NCBI RefSeq assembly: GCF_018987265.1
Contig: NZ_CP076853.1
Location: 1,240,001 to 1,304,000, forward strand
From: Rhizobium sp. WYJ-E13
Lineage (GTDB): Bacteria > Pseudomonadota > Alphaproteobacteria > Rhizobiales > Rhizobiaceae
Direction: 5' to 3'
DNA length: 64,000 nucleotides
Positions 36,944 through 44,926 of this stretch are shown here, one piece after another. The notes below the pieces were generated by a model that saw only the letters and a list, made by a program, of their open reading frames with translations, did no database searches and was not told where the DNA came from. A program made the translations under genes and the position numbers. The stretch's first letter is position 1. Each line of letters starts with the position of its first letter.

Positions 36944-37540
36944 TTGAAAAACCCCTACTGGCATCAATACTACAAACCTCACGCTATCGACTTTGATGAA
37001 GTGCGCGACCTTTGCTTTGACGCCTATTCGATAATTTCAGCAAGCCACGCGATGGCAGGCCTACCCGGCGATGAGGTAGGGGGCACGCTCCACCAATATT
37101 TTTGGCGCACCGCCGAAGCTCGACTATCGCACTGCTTTTTGACGATCGCGGTTCGAATGCGAACTTTTGAAGATATGTTGTCGGGAGAGGAAAAGGATAA
37201 ATACGACGCAATTGTCGCGGAGCACACTGGGGACGGCGAACTAGGGTCTCTCGGATGGAGCGACAGATCCGAGCGTGTCGATCTAACGTTTAGAGAAGCC
37301 TGCAATAAGATAATCCACGCAGAAGACTTTCGACCGACATATGACAATGATTCAAATGATCGGGACGAAGACTTTGCATGGGGTATGAACTGGATCGTTG
37401 AGTTGATGGGGAGGCTAGGCAAGCGCGAATGGGATGTTTGGCTTACTGCCGACGAATTCCTGTCATCTTGCCTCGAAGTTGCAAATTCGGTCGACCCTCT
37501 GCCGAATGACGAGGACGAAAGCGCCCCCGTAAAGGAATAA
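36944..37540 (+). CDS. Hypothetical protein downstream of integrase
   Basis: A TTG start three bases after the integrase stop, with GGGAGG before it. The 198-residue product is acidic and aromatic (HQYFWRTAEARLSHCFLTIA; GKREWDVWLTADEFLSSCLE) with no membrane segment or motif I recognise. Coupling to the integrase hints at a regulatory or accessory role in the element, but nothing more can be said. Confidence 0.6.
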   Translation: MKNPYWHQYYKPHAIDFDEVRDLCFDAYSIISASHAMAGLPGDEVGGTLHQYFWRTAEARLSHCFLTIAVRMRTFEDMLSGEEKDKYDAIVAEHTGDGELGSLGWSDRSERVDLTFREACNKIIHAEDFRPTYDNDSNDRDEDFAWGMNWIVELMGRLGKREWDVWLTADEFLSSCLEVANSVDPLPNDEDESAPVKE

Positions 37541-37603
37541 AAGCCTATTCTAGGATTTTTGTCATTTAAGGGATTCACATAGGATTCCGAGCATGAGACA
37601 ATA

Positions 37604-37626
37604 GTTCCCAGATTGAATTTGGGAAC
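37604..37626 (+). promoter_or_regulatory. Near-palindrome over the portal gene leader
   Basis: GTTCCCAGATT-G-AATTTGGGAAC pairs at 10 of 11 positions (the odd one a G-U in RNA) and ends five bases before the portal ATG, covering the expected ribosome site. It could be an operator for the morphogenesis operon or an RNA stem limiting its translation. Confidence 0.4.
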
Positions 37627-37631
37627 AAAGA

Positions 37632-38849
37632 ATGAAAATCGCCTCTGCTATTTCGAAGGCTCTTGGCTTCCGCCAAGAACAGAAGGCGTATTCGCTCAAT
37701 AGTTCTGAGTTTGCAGACCTGATCGGTTTCCGTCCGACATATTCAGGCGTCAATATCGGTGGGCAGTCGGCGCTTTATGTTCCCGCTGTTCTTCAGGCCG
37801 TCCGATTAATCACCGAAACCATCGGTTCTCTTCCTTGCAAGGTCTATCGAGAGACATCGACCGGTAAGCTTCCGGCCAAGGATCATTCCACCTATCGCAT
37901 CGTCCATAAGCGGGCGAATGAATGGACCGGTGCGGGCGAGCTTCGCACGGTCCTAACGGCGGACGCCCTTATTCATGGCAATGGCTACGCTCGCGTAGTG
38001 CGCTTCGAAGATGGCCGTCCATTCGAGCTGCATCGCCTGAAGCCGGGTAAAACTACGATCCTTGAGGCACCACTTACTGGCGCGCCGGTCTATCGCGTGT
38101 CAGAGGACGGCGGAACCCGCGACTATTCCCACACCGAAATCCTGCACGTTCCTTCCTTTCTTGGCGTCTCGCCGATTTCTTTCGGTAAGGAAGGCATTGG
38201 CCTTTCATCGATCCTTGAGCGCCACGGCGCTCAGTTCTTTGGCTCCGGCGCTCGCCCCACAGCCGTGCTTAAGGCGGACAACCTGCCGGACAACGACAAC
38301 GGAGCGAATAAGCTCAAGAACGTCCGCAACGACTACCGGCGTTGGAAAGACGACCCCAATGCCCCGTTGATCTTGCCGCCCGGCTGGAACCTTGAGCAGC
38401 CGGCGATGACCTCGACCGATGCGCAGTTCCTTGAGAACCGTGTTTTTCAGCTTGATGAAATCGCCCGCATCTTCGGTGTCCCGCCGCATCTGATTTTCAA
38501 TCTCGCCCGCGCGACGTGGGGCAATGCTGAAACGATGGGCGCAAGCTTTCTTCAGCTTTGCCTTCGGCCTTGGCTGGACCGCTGGACCGACGCCCTGACG
38601 ACCGTCCTTCTCAGCGACGACGAACAGGACGACCATTATTTTGAGTTTGTCGTGGATGACCTGTTGCGGGCCGATGCAGCCGCCCGCACCGCGAATATGA
38701 CCGCTCTCGTGACAAACCGCATCATGACGCCGAACGAGGTTCGGGCGATCCTCAACATGCCACCACTTCCCGGTGGCGACGATCTCACCAATCCTCACAC
38801 TACCAGTAACGCCCTGCCGACCACGGCACCGGCCAAGGATGCCGCATGA
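37632..38849 (+). CDS. HK97-family phage portal protein
   Basis: 405 residues, typical of portal proteins. Recognisable blocks are VPAVLQAVRLITETIGSLPC, DALIHGNGYARVVRFEDGRP, LHVPSFLGVSPISFGKEGIG, DAQFLENRVFQLDEIARIFG and VPPHLIFNLARATWGNAETM. Twelve copies form the ring through which DNA enters the head. It is the first gene of the structural operon; a GTA-gp10-like gene overlaps its stop by four bases. The terminase is far downstream, not before it as is usual. Confidence 0.93.
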   Translation: MKIASAISKALGFRQEQKAYSLNSSEFADLIGFRPTYSGVNIGGQSALYVPAVLQAVRLITETIGSLPCKVYRETSTGKLPAKDHSTYRIVHKRANEWTGAGELRTVLTADALIHGNGYARVVRFEDGRPFELHRLKPGKTTILEAPLTGAPVYRVSEDGGTRDYSHTEILHVPSFLGVSPISFGKEGIGLSSILERHGAQFFGSGARPTAVLKADNLPDNDNGANKLKNVRNDYRRWKDDPNAPLILPPGWNLEQPAMTSTDAQFLENRVFQLDEIARIFGVPPHLIFNLARATWGNAETMGASFLQLCLRPWLDRWTDALTTVLLSDDEQDDHYFEFVVDDLLRADAAARTANMTALVTNRIMTPNEVRAILNMPPLPGGDDLTNPHTTSNALPTTAPAKDAA

Positions 38850-39184
38850 TCGAACACCGCGCCTTTTTCGGAGATGGCGAAAAATCCTTCGCCTTCCCAA
38901 CCCGCGAACTCATCGAAGAGCTTGAGCGTAAGACCGACGTCGGCATAGGCGCCTTGTTCCGGCGCTTCCGCGCTTCTGACTATTCCCTGTCCGATGTTCT
39001 TCAGACTATCCGGCTTGGCCTCATCGGCGGGGGTGTTTCGCCGGTCGAAGCTGACCAGCTTGTAACCGTCTACGGTGTCGGGCGTCCGCTCGCCGAAATC
39101 TTCGCCGTCGCCGATGGCGTCATTACCGCGCTGTTCTTCGGCAACAAAGATGACCAGGGCGAAAACGGACAGGTGGTCGAATGA
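38846..39184 (+). CDS. GTA-gp10-like tail protein (tail assembly/tube-related)
   Basis: 112 residues: FAFPTRELIEELERKTDVGI, then ALFRRFRASDYSLSDVLQTI and RLGLIGGGVSPVEADQLVTV. The pattern of a short beta hairpin followed by helices matches the GTA-gp10 family (gene transfer agent family protein, PF11836 by recall). A tail-related gene between portal and capsid is unusual. It overlaps both neighbours by four bases. Confidence 0.6.
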   Translation: MIEHRAFFGDGEKSFAFPTRELIEELERKTDVGIGALFRRFRASDYSLSDVLQTIRLGLIGGGVSPVEADQLVTVYGVGRPLAEIFAVADGVITALFFGNKDDQGENGQVVE

Positions 39185-40764
39185 CCGATCGCCTCGAAAT
39201 CAAAGCAGAAGTCTCGATTGACGACACTGGCACCGTGACGGGCATCGCATGGCCGTTTGGCAAGCCCGACAGCTATGGCGACTTAATCGAACCGACTGCG
39301 TTCAAGTTCGCTCCTGAAGTGCCGATGATCGTTGAACACGAACAGCGGCAGGTTGTCGGTATCTGGAATCAACATACCGTCACCGACAAGGGCCTTGAGG
39401 TAAAGGGCCGCTTGTTTGTGGAAGGCATTGGCCCCGCCCGTGAGGCACGCCGTCACGTCGTCGCCGGTAGCATGTCCGGATTGTCCATTGGCTACGAGCT
39501 TCACGAACACAAGGCCCGCCCGGAAGGTGGGCGTGTCCTGACTGATCTCACCATCACCGAAATTAGCCTTTGCCGTCGCCCGGTCCACCCGGACGCCCGC
39601 ACCACGGAAATCAAGTCCATCACCCAAGGAATTAATATGGAAAACGAACTGAAGAATGAACCGGAAGCGAAGTCCGATCCGGTTGTGAGTGCCGAAGAAA
39701 TGAAGGCTCTGAAGGCCGATATCGCGACGATCAAGGCGAAGCTGAACCGCCCGAGCGCGTCGAACAATAATCATCCGAATGGTAACAACGACAACACCGA
39801 GAAGAAGGCGCTGGAATCTCTTATGCGCACCGGCTCGGTTGCCGAAGTGAAGGCTATCGCGTCCGACAACAATCTGGACGGCGGCTATTTCGTCCTGCCG
39901 ACCACAGACCTCACCATTCGCAACCTGCTCACCGATCTTTCGCCGATGCGCGGCCTTGCCGAAGTCGTCAGCATTGCCGGCAGCACCTATGAGCGTTTCT
40001 ATTCGCTCGGCAAGCGTGGCGCACGGAAGGTTTCGGAGCGTTCCGACCGCCCGCAGGACACAGCTACGCCGGAACTCATCAAGCATTCCTATGGCGTCTG
40101 CGAATACTACGCCGCACCGACCACCACGCGCACCATTCTTGAAGATGCAGCAATCGACCTGTCCAGTTGGCTCATTAACAACGCTATTCAGGACTTCGCT
40201 GAAAGCGAAGGTGAAGACTTCCTGTCCGGAGACGGTAGCGACAACTCGCCCAAGGGCTTGCTGACCTATCCAACGGCCCCTGAAAAGGACTTTGCCCGCA
40301 AGTGGGGAAACTATCAGTATGTTGCGGTTGGTGTGACCACGCCGAACGATACGCAGATTTCCGACGCGCTTATTAAGCTCGTTGCTTCGTTGCGACGCCC
40401 CTACAAGGGCAACGCCGCATTCCTCATGAATAGTAGCACGGCTCTTCGCCTTCGCCAGATCAAGGACGCTAACGGACGCTACCTTTGGGCGCCGACCGGC
40501 AATCTAATTGAAGGTATCGAGCATCCGCTGTTCGGCTTCCGCGTCGAGATTGACGAAGGAATGTCGGACATTGGCGCCGGCAATTCCCCTATCGCCTTTG
40601 GCGACTTTAAGCAGGGTTACGTGATCGTTGACCGCCAGGGCATCCGCGTCGAGCAGGATAGCACGACCCGGAAGGGTTGGATCACCTTTGATTGCTACAA
40701 GCGCCTCGGTGGTGGCGCAGGCGATTTCAACGCCGTCAAGTTCCTGAAGATCAGCGCCAACTAG
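39181..40764 (+). CDS. Fused prohead protease and HK97-type major capsid protein
   Basis: Residues 1-150 form an HK97 prohead protease: WPFGKPDSYGDLIEPTAF, catalytic H53 in MIVEHEQRQVVG, and the serine region GSMSGLSIGYELHEH (S102 candidate). A charged linker (150-220) of coiled-coil character matches a scaffold or delta domain. Residues 230-527 are the capsid: GGYFVLPTTDLTIRNLLTDL, EDFLSGDGSDNSPKGLLTYP and NGRYLWAPTGNLIEGIEHPL. One polypeptide encodes protease, scaffold-like part and shell, which the protease presumably separates. Confidence 0.88.
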   Translation: MTDRLEIKAEVSIDDTGTVTGIAWPFGKPDSYGDLIEPTAFKFAPEVPMIVEHEQRQVVGIWNQHTVTDKGLEVKGRLFVEGIGPAREARRHVVAGSMSGLSIGYELHEHKARPEGGRVLTDLTITEISLCRRPVHPDARTTEIKSITQGINMENELKNEPEAKSDPVVSAEEMKALKADIATIKAKLNRPSASNNNHPNGNNDNTEKKALESLMRTGSVAEVKAIASDNNLDGGYFVLPTTDLTIRNLLTDLSPMRGLAEVVSIAGSTYERFYSLGKRGARKVSERSDRPQDTATPELIKHSYGVCEYYAAPTTTRTILEDAAIDLSSWLINNAIQDFAESEGEDFLSGDGSDNSPKGLLTYPTAPEKDFARKWGNYQYVAVGVTTPNDTQISDALIKLVASLRRPYKGNAAFLMNSSTALRLRQIKDANGRYLWAPTGNLIEGIEHPLFGFRVEIDEGMSDIGAGNSPIAFGDFKQGYVIVDRQGIRVEQDSTTRKGWITFDCYKRLGGGAGDFNAVKFLKISAN

Positions 40765-40776
40765 GGAGAACCGGCC

Positions 40777-41172
40777 ATGAAAGACACCTATCACGATAAT
40801 AAGGCCGTTCAGGCGCTGGCGCCTGCCGTTGTCTCAACAGCGGTTGTCGGTTCTGCCATTGATCTCGCTGGTTTCGACAGCGCACTATTCGTCGTCAATA
40901 CCGGCGCAGTTTCCGGTTCCGGTGACTTCGGCCTGAAGCTTCAAGAAAGCGACACGGCGACGGAAGCCGACTTCGCCGACGTGGTCCCAGCTGATCAGCT
41001 TGGCACCGTCCCGGCCACCCTCATCGCGAACAGCGTTTACCGCCTTGGTTATATCGGTTCGAAGCGCAAGCGCTATGTCCGCGTTGTGGTCACGAAGGCA
41101 GGTGGCACGTCCATCGCACTCGGCATCATCACAGTGCTCGGCCATCCGAACATCGCGCCGGTCGCGGCTTAA
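40777..41172 (+). CDS. Phage structural protein, possibly head decoration
   Basis: 131 residues of beta-rich sequence (IDLAGFDSALFVVNTGAVSG; GTSIALGIITVLGHPNIAPV) just after the capsid gene. The position and composition suit a decoration protein or a small virion beta-sandwich. I recognise the pattern from HK97-like phages but no named family. A tail tube is a less likely alternative. Confidence 0.5.
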   Translation: MKDTYHDNKAVQALAPAVVSTAVVGSAIDLAGFDSALFVVNTGAVSGSGDFGLKLQESDTATEADFADVVPADQLGTVPATLIANSVYRLGYIGSKRKRYVRVVVTKAGGTSIALGIITVLGHPNIAPVAA

Positions 41173-41175
41173 CCC

Positions 41176-41769
41176 ATGACCTATCAGAGGCCCGCATACG
41201 AACAGGTGACGATTGCGCATGGTGGCAATACCTTGACGCTTCGCCCATCATTGCGGGCGGCTGTTACCCTTGAAGCCCGCTATGGCTTCCCGGCGCTCAT
41301 TCAAGCGCTGGACGATCTCAACCTCACAATTATTTCCGAAATCATCCTTACCGCTTGTTCCCGGCGCGAGGATGCAGCGGCCTTCCTTCTGCCAATCGTG
41401 GGAAGGCCGCTATTCCCGTTCCTCATTGCCGTGCGCCAGCCGCTCACCGCGCTTGTTACGATGCTCACACCGGCGCCCGATCCAAAGGCGAAAGCATCGT
41501 CGGGGAAATCGGTCACATGGGCCGAAGCCTATGCTGCCCTTTACGGCTATGCGACCGGCTGGCTTGGTTGGACGCCTGAAGCAGCTTGGAGTGCAACGCC
41601 GACCGAGATCGATCGGGCTTATGCCGCGCACTTCGACATGCTCAAGGCCATCCACGGCAGCGCCGAAAAAGAGCAGTCGACCTTTGATCCGCGTGAACAA
41701 ATCACCGAAGAGGGTGCCCGCAACGGCCTCGCCAAGCTGAAGGCTAACGCCAAGCGAGGCAAACAATGA
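41176..41769 (+). CDS. Phage tail assembly chaperone-like protein
   Basis: 197 residues. The N-terminal half resembles tail chaperone domains (TLRPSLRAAVTLEARYGFPA). The later segment GWLGWTPEAAWSATPTEIDR matches the short Phage_TAC motif in which a Trp/Pro/Glu pattern precedes the TPxEI turn. Chaperones of this kind coat the tape measure before tube assembly. It overlaps the HNH gene start by four bases. This would be the second tail-related gene in the head cluster. Confidence 0.55.
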   Translation: MTYQRPAYEQVTIAHGGNTLTLRPSLRAAVTLEARYGFPALIQALDDLNLTIISEIILTACSRREDAAAFLLPIVGRPLFPFLIAVRQPLTALVTMLTPAPDPKAKASSGKSVTWAEAYAALYGYATGWLGWTPEAAWSATPTEIDRAYAAHFDMLKAIHGSAEKEQSTFDPREQITEEGARNGLAKLKANAKRGKQ

Positions 41770-42122
41770 GCAAGCCGCCCCGCATCTGCTCGTGTGGCCG
41801 CGTCGTGCCACAAAGTGAAATCTGCGAATGTAGCCGTTCGGTAACGCGCGAGCGCAACCGTCGTCACGATGCTCGCCGACCTTCAGCCCGTGCCCGTGGC
41901 TATGACCACGAATGGCGCAAAGCCCGCCTCGATTACCTTGCCATGCACCCGCATTGCCGTGAGTGCAGCAAACACCGCGTTACGCGCCTCGCTTCGGTCG
42001 TGGACCACATCATCCCGCACCGTGGCGACAAGAATCTGTTTTGGCATCGGGCCAATTGGCAACCGCTTTGCGCACCTTGCCACAACTCCATTAAGCAACG
42101 CGAAGAAAGGACCACGAAGTGA
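41766..42122 (+). CDS. HNH endonuclease
   Basis: 118 residues. Zinc-binding pairs CSCGRVVPQSEICEC and CRECSKH/LCAPCH surround the core VVDHIIPHRGDKNLFWHRAN with the HNH histidines and asparagine. Phage HNH proteins usually lie beside the terminase and take part in packaging cleavage. Here it lies about 2.4 kb before the small terminase. The N-terminal 50 residues are Arg-rich. Confidence 0.88.
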   Translation: MSKPPRICSCGRVVPQSEICECSRSVTRERNRRHDARRPSARARGYDHEWRKARLDYLAMHPHCRECSKHRVTRLASVVDHIIPHRGDKNLFWHRANWQPLCAPCHNSIKQREERTTK

Positions 42123-42739
42123 GCGCTGCACCGCTTTATGAGGCCGCAAACCTCACCGAAACTGTAGCTATCGATTGCCCAGCCGACATTTGGACACTGA
42201 TCGCTGAAGATCACCAGAATGTGTTTATTCAAAATCAGCAAGGCAAAGCTCTGAAGATCCATATTAGCTCTCTTGCGGAGCCCGCTTTGGACACCGAAGC
42301 TTTCATCGTCTCGCAGGACTACAATCCCCTCGAAAAGGTCTTTCGCTTTCACGAGCAAACCCAAGCGAAAATCTGGGTGATGCCTGCGAAGCGCGAGGCC
42401 GTCACAACGATTGTCGTCCGGCAGCTCTCCCCGGTTATGGGCGAACCACTGCGAATGGTGACATACGATGTCCCTGCCTACACCGTCCGGCCAATCGACC
42501 GGGCGCAGATGCTCAACTTTCCGCAGGGATGCATCATCACCGTTCCTGAGGACTTGCCGCTCGATTTCTATTGCACTCTGCGTCAAGGCGGTGACGACCA
42601 GATAACTATCACCCAGGGTGCCGGCGCGACTGTCGAAGAGATCGATGGGAAATTTCGCTCGGAGAAACGCCTCGCGATCCTCACATTGTTGCGATTCCCA
42701 AATGGTAGCTTTCAGCTCGTCGGGAGGACCGCAGTTTGA
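42119..42739 (+). CDS. Phage virion protein with fibre-like beta domains
   Basis: 206 residues in two beta-rich halves. The first (ETVAIDCPADIWTLIAEDHQ; QAKIWVMPAKREAVTTIVVR) looks like a jelly-roll domain seen on head fibres. The second (IITVPEDLPLDFYCTLRQGG; DDQITITQGAGATVEEIDGK) resembles a repeated domain of tail spikes and fibres. A host-contact or decoration role is likely; the assignment is from pattern only. Confidence 0.45.
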   Translation: MSAAPLYEAANLTETVAIDCPADIWTLIAEDHQNVFIQNQQGKALKIHISSLAEPALDTEAFIVSQDYNPLEKVFRFHEQTQAKIWVMPAKREAVTTIVVRQLSPVMGEPLRMVTYDVPAYTVRPIDRAQMLNFPQGCIITVPEDLPLDFYCTLRQGGDDQITITQGAGATVEEIDGKFRSEKRLAILTLLRFPNGSFQLVGRTAV

Positions 42740-42782
42740 GGGAAAATATCGTCCTGCAGCCCGGCATTACGATCTAGTTGTT

Positions 42783-43100
42783 ATGACGCCGGCCACAATC
42801 TTAAGCCACGACGACACCGAGCAACCCATTGTTGAGTGGGCATTGGACTTCGGGCTTACGCCATCCATCATCATCGCTCGTCTAGAGCGCGGCGCAACGA
42901 TCCGTGAGGCCATCACAACGCCAATGGCTGTCATGCATCAACGCCAGAGGCTGCCAGTCTTTCACGCAAAACAGAAGCCTCGGAAAAGGCCGGGGCGAAG
43001 GCCGGGGGTGGCTCGAAACATTCCACCTTCGAAGGGGACCGGCGCGGGGAGCACCGCGCAAGAGACGCCGAATATAACTTTTTCAGGGGAAGATGCATGA
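42783..43100 (+). CDS. Small DNA-binding-like protein (AP2/HNH-associated motif)
   Basis: The start MTPATILSHDDTEQPIVEWA leads to WALDFGLTPSIIIARLERGA and a TTPM turn. The pattern W-A-x-x-x-G-L-x-P-x-x-I-x-x-R-L-x-x-G is a helix-turn-helix seen in AP2- and HNH-linked phage proteins. The rest is basic and low-complexity (KPRKRPGRRPG). 105 residues. It lies among head genes without an obvious structural role. Confidence 0.5.
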   Translation: MTPATILSHDDTEQPIVEWALDFGLTPSIIIARLERGATIREAITTPMAVMHQRQRLPVFHAKQKPRKRPGRRPGVARNIPPSKGTGAGSTAQETPNITFSGEDA

Positions 43101-43399
43101 GCGCGGTGACGATCGACCTCGCCAAGGCTCATATGAAGGTGGATGGAACCGCCGAAGATGAGCTTATTTCGCTGTATCTTGAGGCCGCGGAGACATGGTG
43201 CGGCAACTACATCGGCAAGCCTATCGCCGATCTCAACCCAGTTCCGGCAGACGTGAAAATCGCGATTTTGCGCCTCGTTTCCTTCTATTTCGAGTGCAGG
43301 AACATCGCGGCTTTTGGGCTTTCGATGCAGCTTGCGCCGCACGGCGTCACCTCGATTCTCGATAGCTACCGCGAAAAGTGGTTCACCGATGGCGAGTAG
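43097..43399 (+). CDS. Phage gp6-like head-tail connector
   Basis: 100 residues with the helical HK97 gp6 pattern: IDLAKAHMKVDGTAEDELIS, YLEAAETWCGNYIGKP, PADVKIAILRLVSFYFECRN. Subunits form a ring below the portal. The start overlaps the previous gene by four bases and its end overlaps the gp10-like gene by eleven. Confidence 0.82.
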   Translation: MSAVTIDLAKAHMKVDGTAEDELISLYLEAAETWCGNYIGKPIADLNPVPADVKIAILRLVSFYFECRNIAAFGLSMQLAPHGVTSILDSYREKWFTDGE

Positions 43400-43814
43400 C
43401 GACGGCCTCGACGGTCTTATGAGCGCGTTTGATCGCGTCAAGAAGGCACCGCGCCAGCAAATCACGAAAGCTCTTGAGGCGTCGGCGAACGAACTTGCGG
43501 ATGCACAACAGCACCTCGCGCCAAAGGACACGCACGCGCTCGCGGACAGCATAACCGTGACCGGCCCCGGCGAGACGACGCCGGCATATAGTCAACCGGG
43601 TGGCTCCCGTGTAGCTGGCGAGACGGAAGTTATCGTGACAGCCGGCGACGCCGATGTTCGCTACGCGCACCTTGTCGAATACGGCACGAGCACGACAGAA
43701 GCCCAACCGTTCTTTTGGCCGGCTCTTCGGCTTCTCCGCAAAAGCCTCCAGCAACGAATTGACCGCGCCGGCAGGAAGGCCGTGCGTGACGCATGGAATG
43801 GAAAGAATGTTTGA
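43389..43814 (+). CDS. HK97-gp10-like tail component
   Basis: 141 residues from ATG 43389. LEASANELADAQQHLAPKDT and GDADVRYAHLVEYGTSTTEA, QPFFWPALRLLRKSLQQRID are the characteristic blocks, with the YAHLVEYGT signature of the HK97 gp10 family. It belongs to the neck or tail-completion set and lies in the usual order between gp6-like and DUF3168 genes. Confidence 0.88.
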   Translation: MASSDGLDGLMSAFDRVKKAPRQQITKALEASANELADAQQHLAPKDTHALADSITVTGPGETTPAYSQPGGSRVAGETEVIVTAGDADVRYAHLVEYGTSTTEAQPFFWPALRLLRKSLQQRIDRAGRKAVRDAWNGKNV

Positions 43815-44223
43815 ACCGACGCTTGCCCTTCAGACCGCAATCCGTGCGGCACTCTTGGCTTCGCCAGAGGTGACGGCGTTCGTGCCGGCTGATCATATCC
43901 GAGCCGGCAGCACGCGCCCTGACAAGGCGCCTTGCATTATCATGAGCGATGGCAATACCTCATTGCACGGCCATGACTATACCAGCCAGCGCGTCGCGTG
44001 GGTTTATCTCGACCTTCATGTTTGGACGCTAGACGCAGGGCAGGACGCGGCAAAGGAGATTGCCGGTGCGGCTATGGCCGCACTCGACAAGCGTAATGTT
44101 GTGGTTGAAGGCGGCTTTTGTGACCATTTCCGTGTCACCGCATCCCGGTTCCCGCGCGACCCTGACCCCGCCTATGGTCACGGCGTTCTGTCCGTCGAAG
44201 CTCTTATCCGGTGGTTCGTCTGA
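43807..44223 (+). CDS. DUF3168 tail completion protein
   Basis: 138 residues from ATG 43807 (an ATG three codons earlier is possible). The N-terminal PTLALQTAIRAALLASPEVT and central PCIIMSDGNTSLHGHDY/VYLDLHVWTLDAG are the DUF3168 layout, and VLSVEALIRWFV the C-terminal strand. Such proteins cap the tail tube at the head side. The next gene starts in its stop (TGATG). Confidence 0.85.
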   Translation: MFEPTLALQTAIRAALLASPEVTAFVPADHIRAGSTRPDKAPCIIMSDGNTSLHGHDYTSQRVAWVYLDLHVWTLDAGQDAAKEIAGAAMAALDKRNVVVEGGFCDHFRVTASRFPRDPDPAYGHGVLSVEALIRWFV

Positions 44224-44540
44224 TGCTGAATTTCGGCAGCATGGATCGCCGTATCACCATCGAGCGCGAGACGGAAACTGTGAAGCCGTCCGGCAGCGTC
44301 GTGAAGGCGTGGACACCTATCGCCACGGTATGGGCTGAAGTCCTTCAACAAACGGCGAGCGAATTCTTCACCGGCTACGGCGAGGCAGAGACCGGCACCG
44401 TGATCTTCCGTGTCCGTTTTCAGGCTGGCATTACCACAGCCGACCGCGTGACCTATGACGGCACGGCCTACGGCCTGAAGGAAATCAAGGAATTGGGCCG
44501 GCGCGATGCGTTGGAACTTCGCGGCGAGGCCTCGAAGTGA
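44223..44540 (+). CDS. Phage head closure (head-tail joining) protein
   Basis: 105 residues. MDRRITIERETETVKPSGSV and PIATVWAEVLQQTASEFFTG are the SPP1 gp16/HK97 gp7-like beta barrel, and VTYDGTAYGLKEIKELGRRD the closing strand. It normally follows the gp6-like connector directly; here two tail-completion genes lie between. The following small terminase overlaps by four bases. Confidence 0.82.
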   Translation: MLNFGSMDRRITIERETETVKPSGSVVKAWTPIATVWAEVLQQTASEFFTGYGEAETGTVIFRVRFQAGITTADRVTYDGTAYGLKEIKELGRRDALELRGEASK

Positions 44541-44926
44541 CGCATACCCGTGGGGTGAAGCCGGCCATTTCCCGCGACAGCAACGCACTGACGAAAGCAC
44601 CGGCAGCGCCAAAGCAGCTTTCCGCCTATGCGCGCGCCGAATGGAAGCGGATCATGCCCGGCCTTATCGAACGGGGCATCATCACCCGTGCCGATCTCGG
44701 TGGCGTCGAAGACTATTGCCGCGCCCGTGGTCTTGTCCGCGAGATTGAAGACACCCTTCGCGCGTCCGGCGAAATCGATTTGAAGCTTTGCCGCCTTCAG
44801 GACAAGGCCATGCAGACGGCGCGGCAGCTTGCCGCCGAATATGGCTTGTCGCCGGTATCGCGCGCCCGTGTCGGCAGTGCAGCCGCAGACGATGACGACA
44901 GCGACAACCCGCTTATGGTGCGCTGA
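44537..44926 (+). CDS. Terminase small subunit, P27 family
   Basis: 129 residues, mostly helical: LSAYARAEWKRIMPGLIERG, ADLGGVEDYCRARGLVREIE, then LQDKAMQTARQLAAEYGLSP and an acidic tail. This is the P27-type small terminase pattern for recognising the packaging site. It overlaps the large subunit start by one base. Confidence 0.85.
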   Translation: MTHTRGVKPAISRDSNALTKAPAAPKQLSAYARAEWKRIMPGLIERGIITRADLGGVEDYCRARGLVREIEDTLRASGEIDLKLCRLQDKAMQTARQLAAEYGLSPVSRARVGSAAADDDDSDNPLMVR

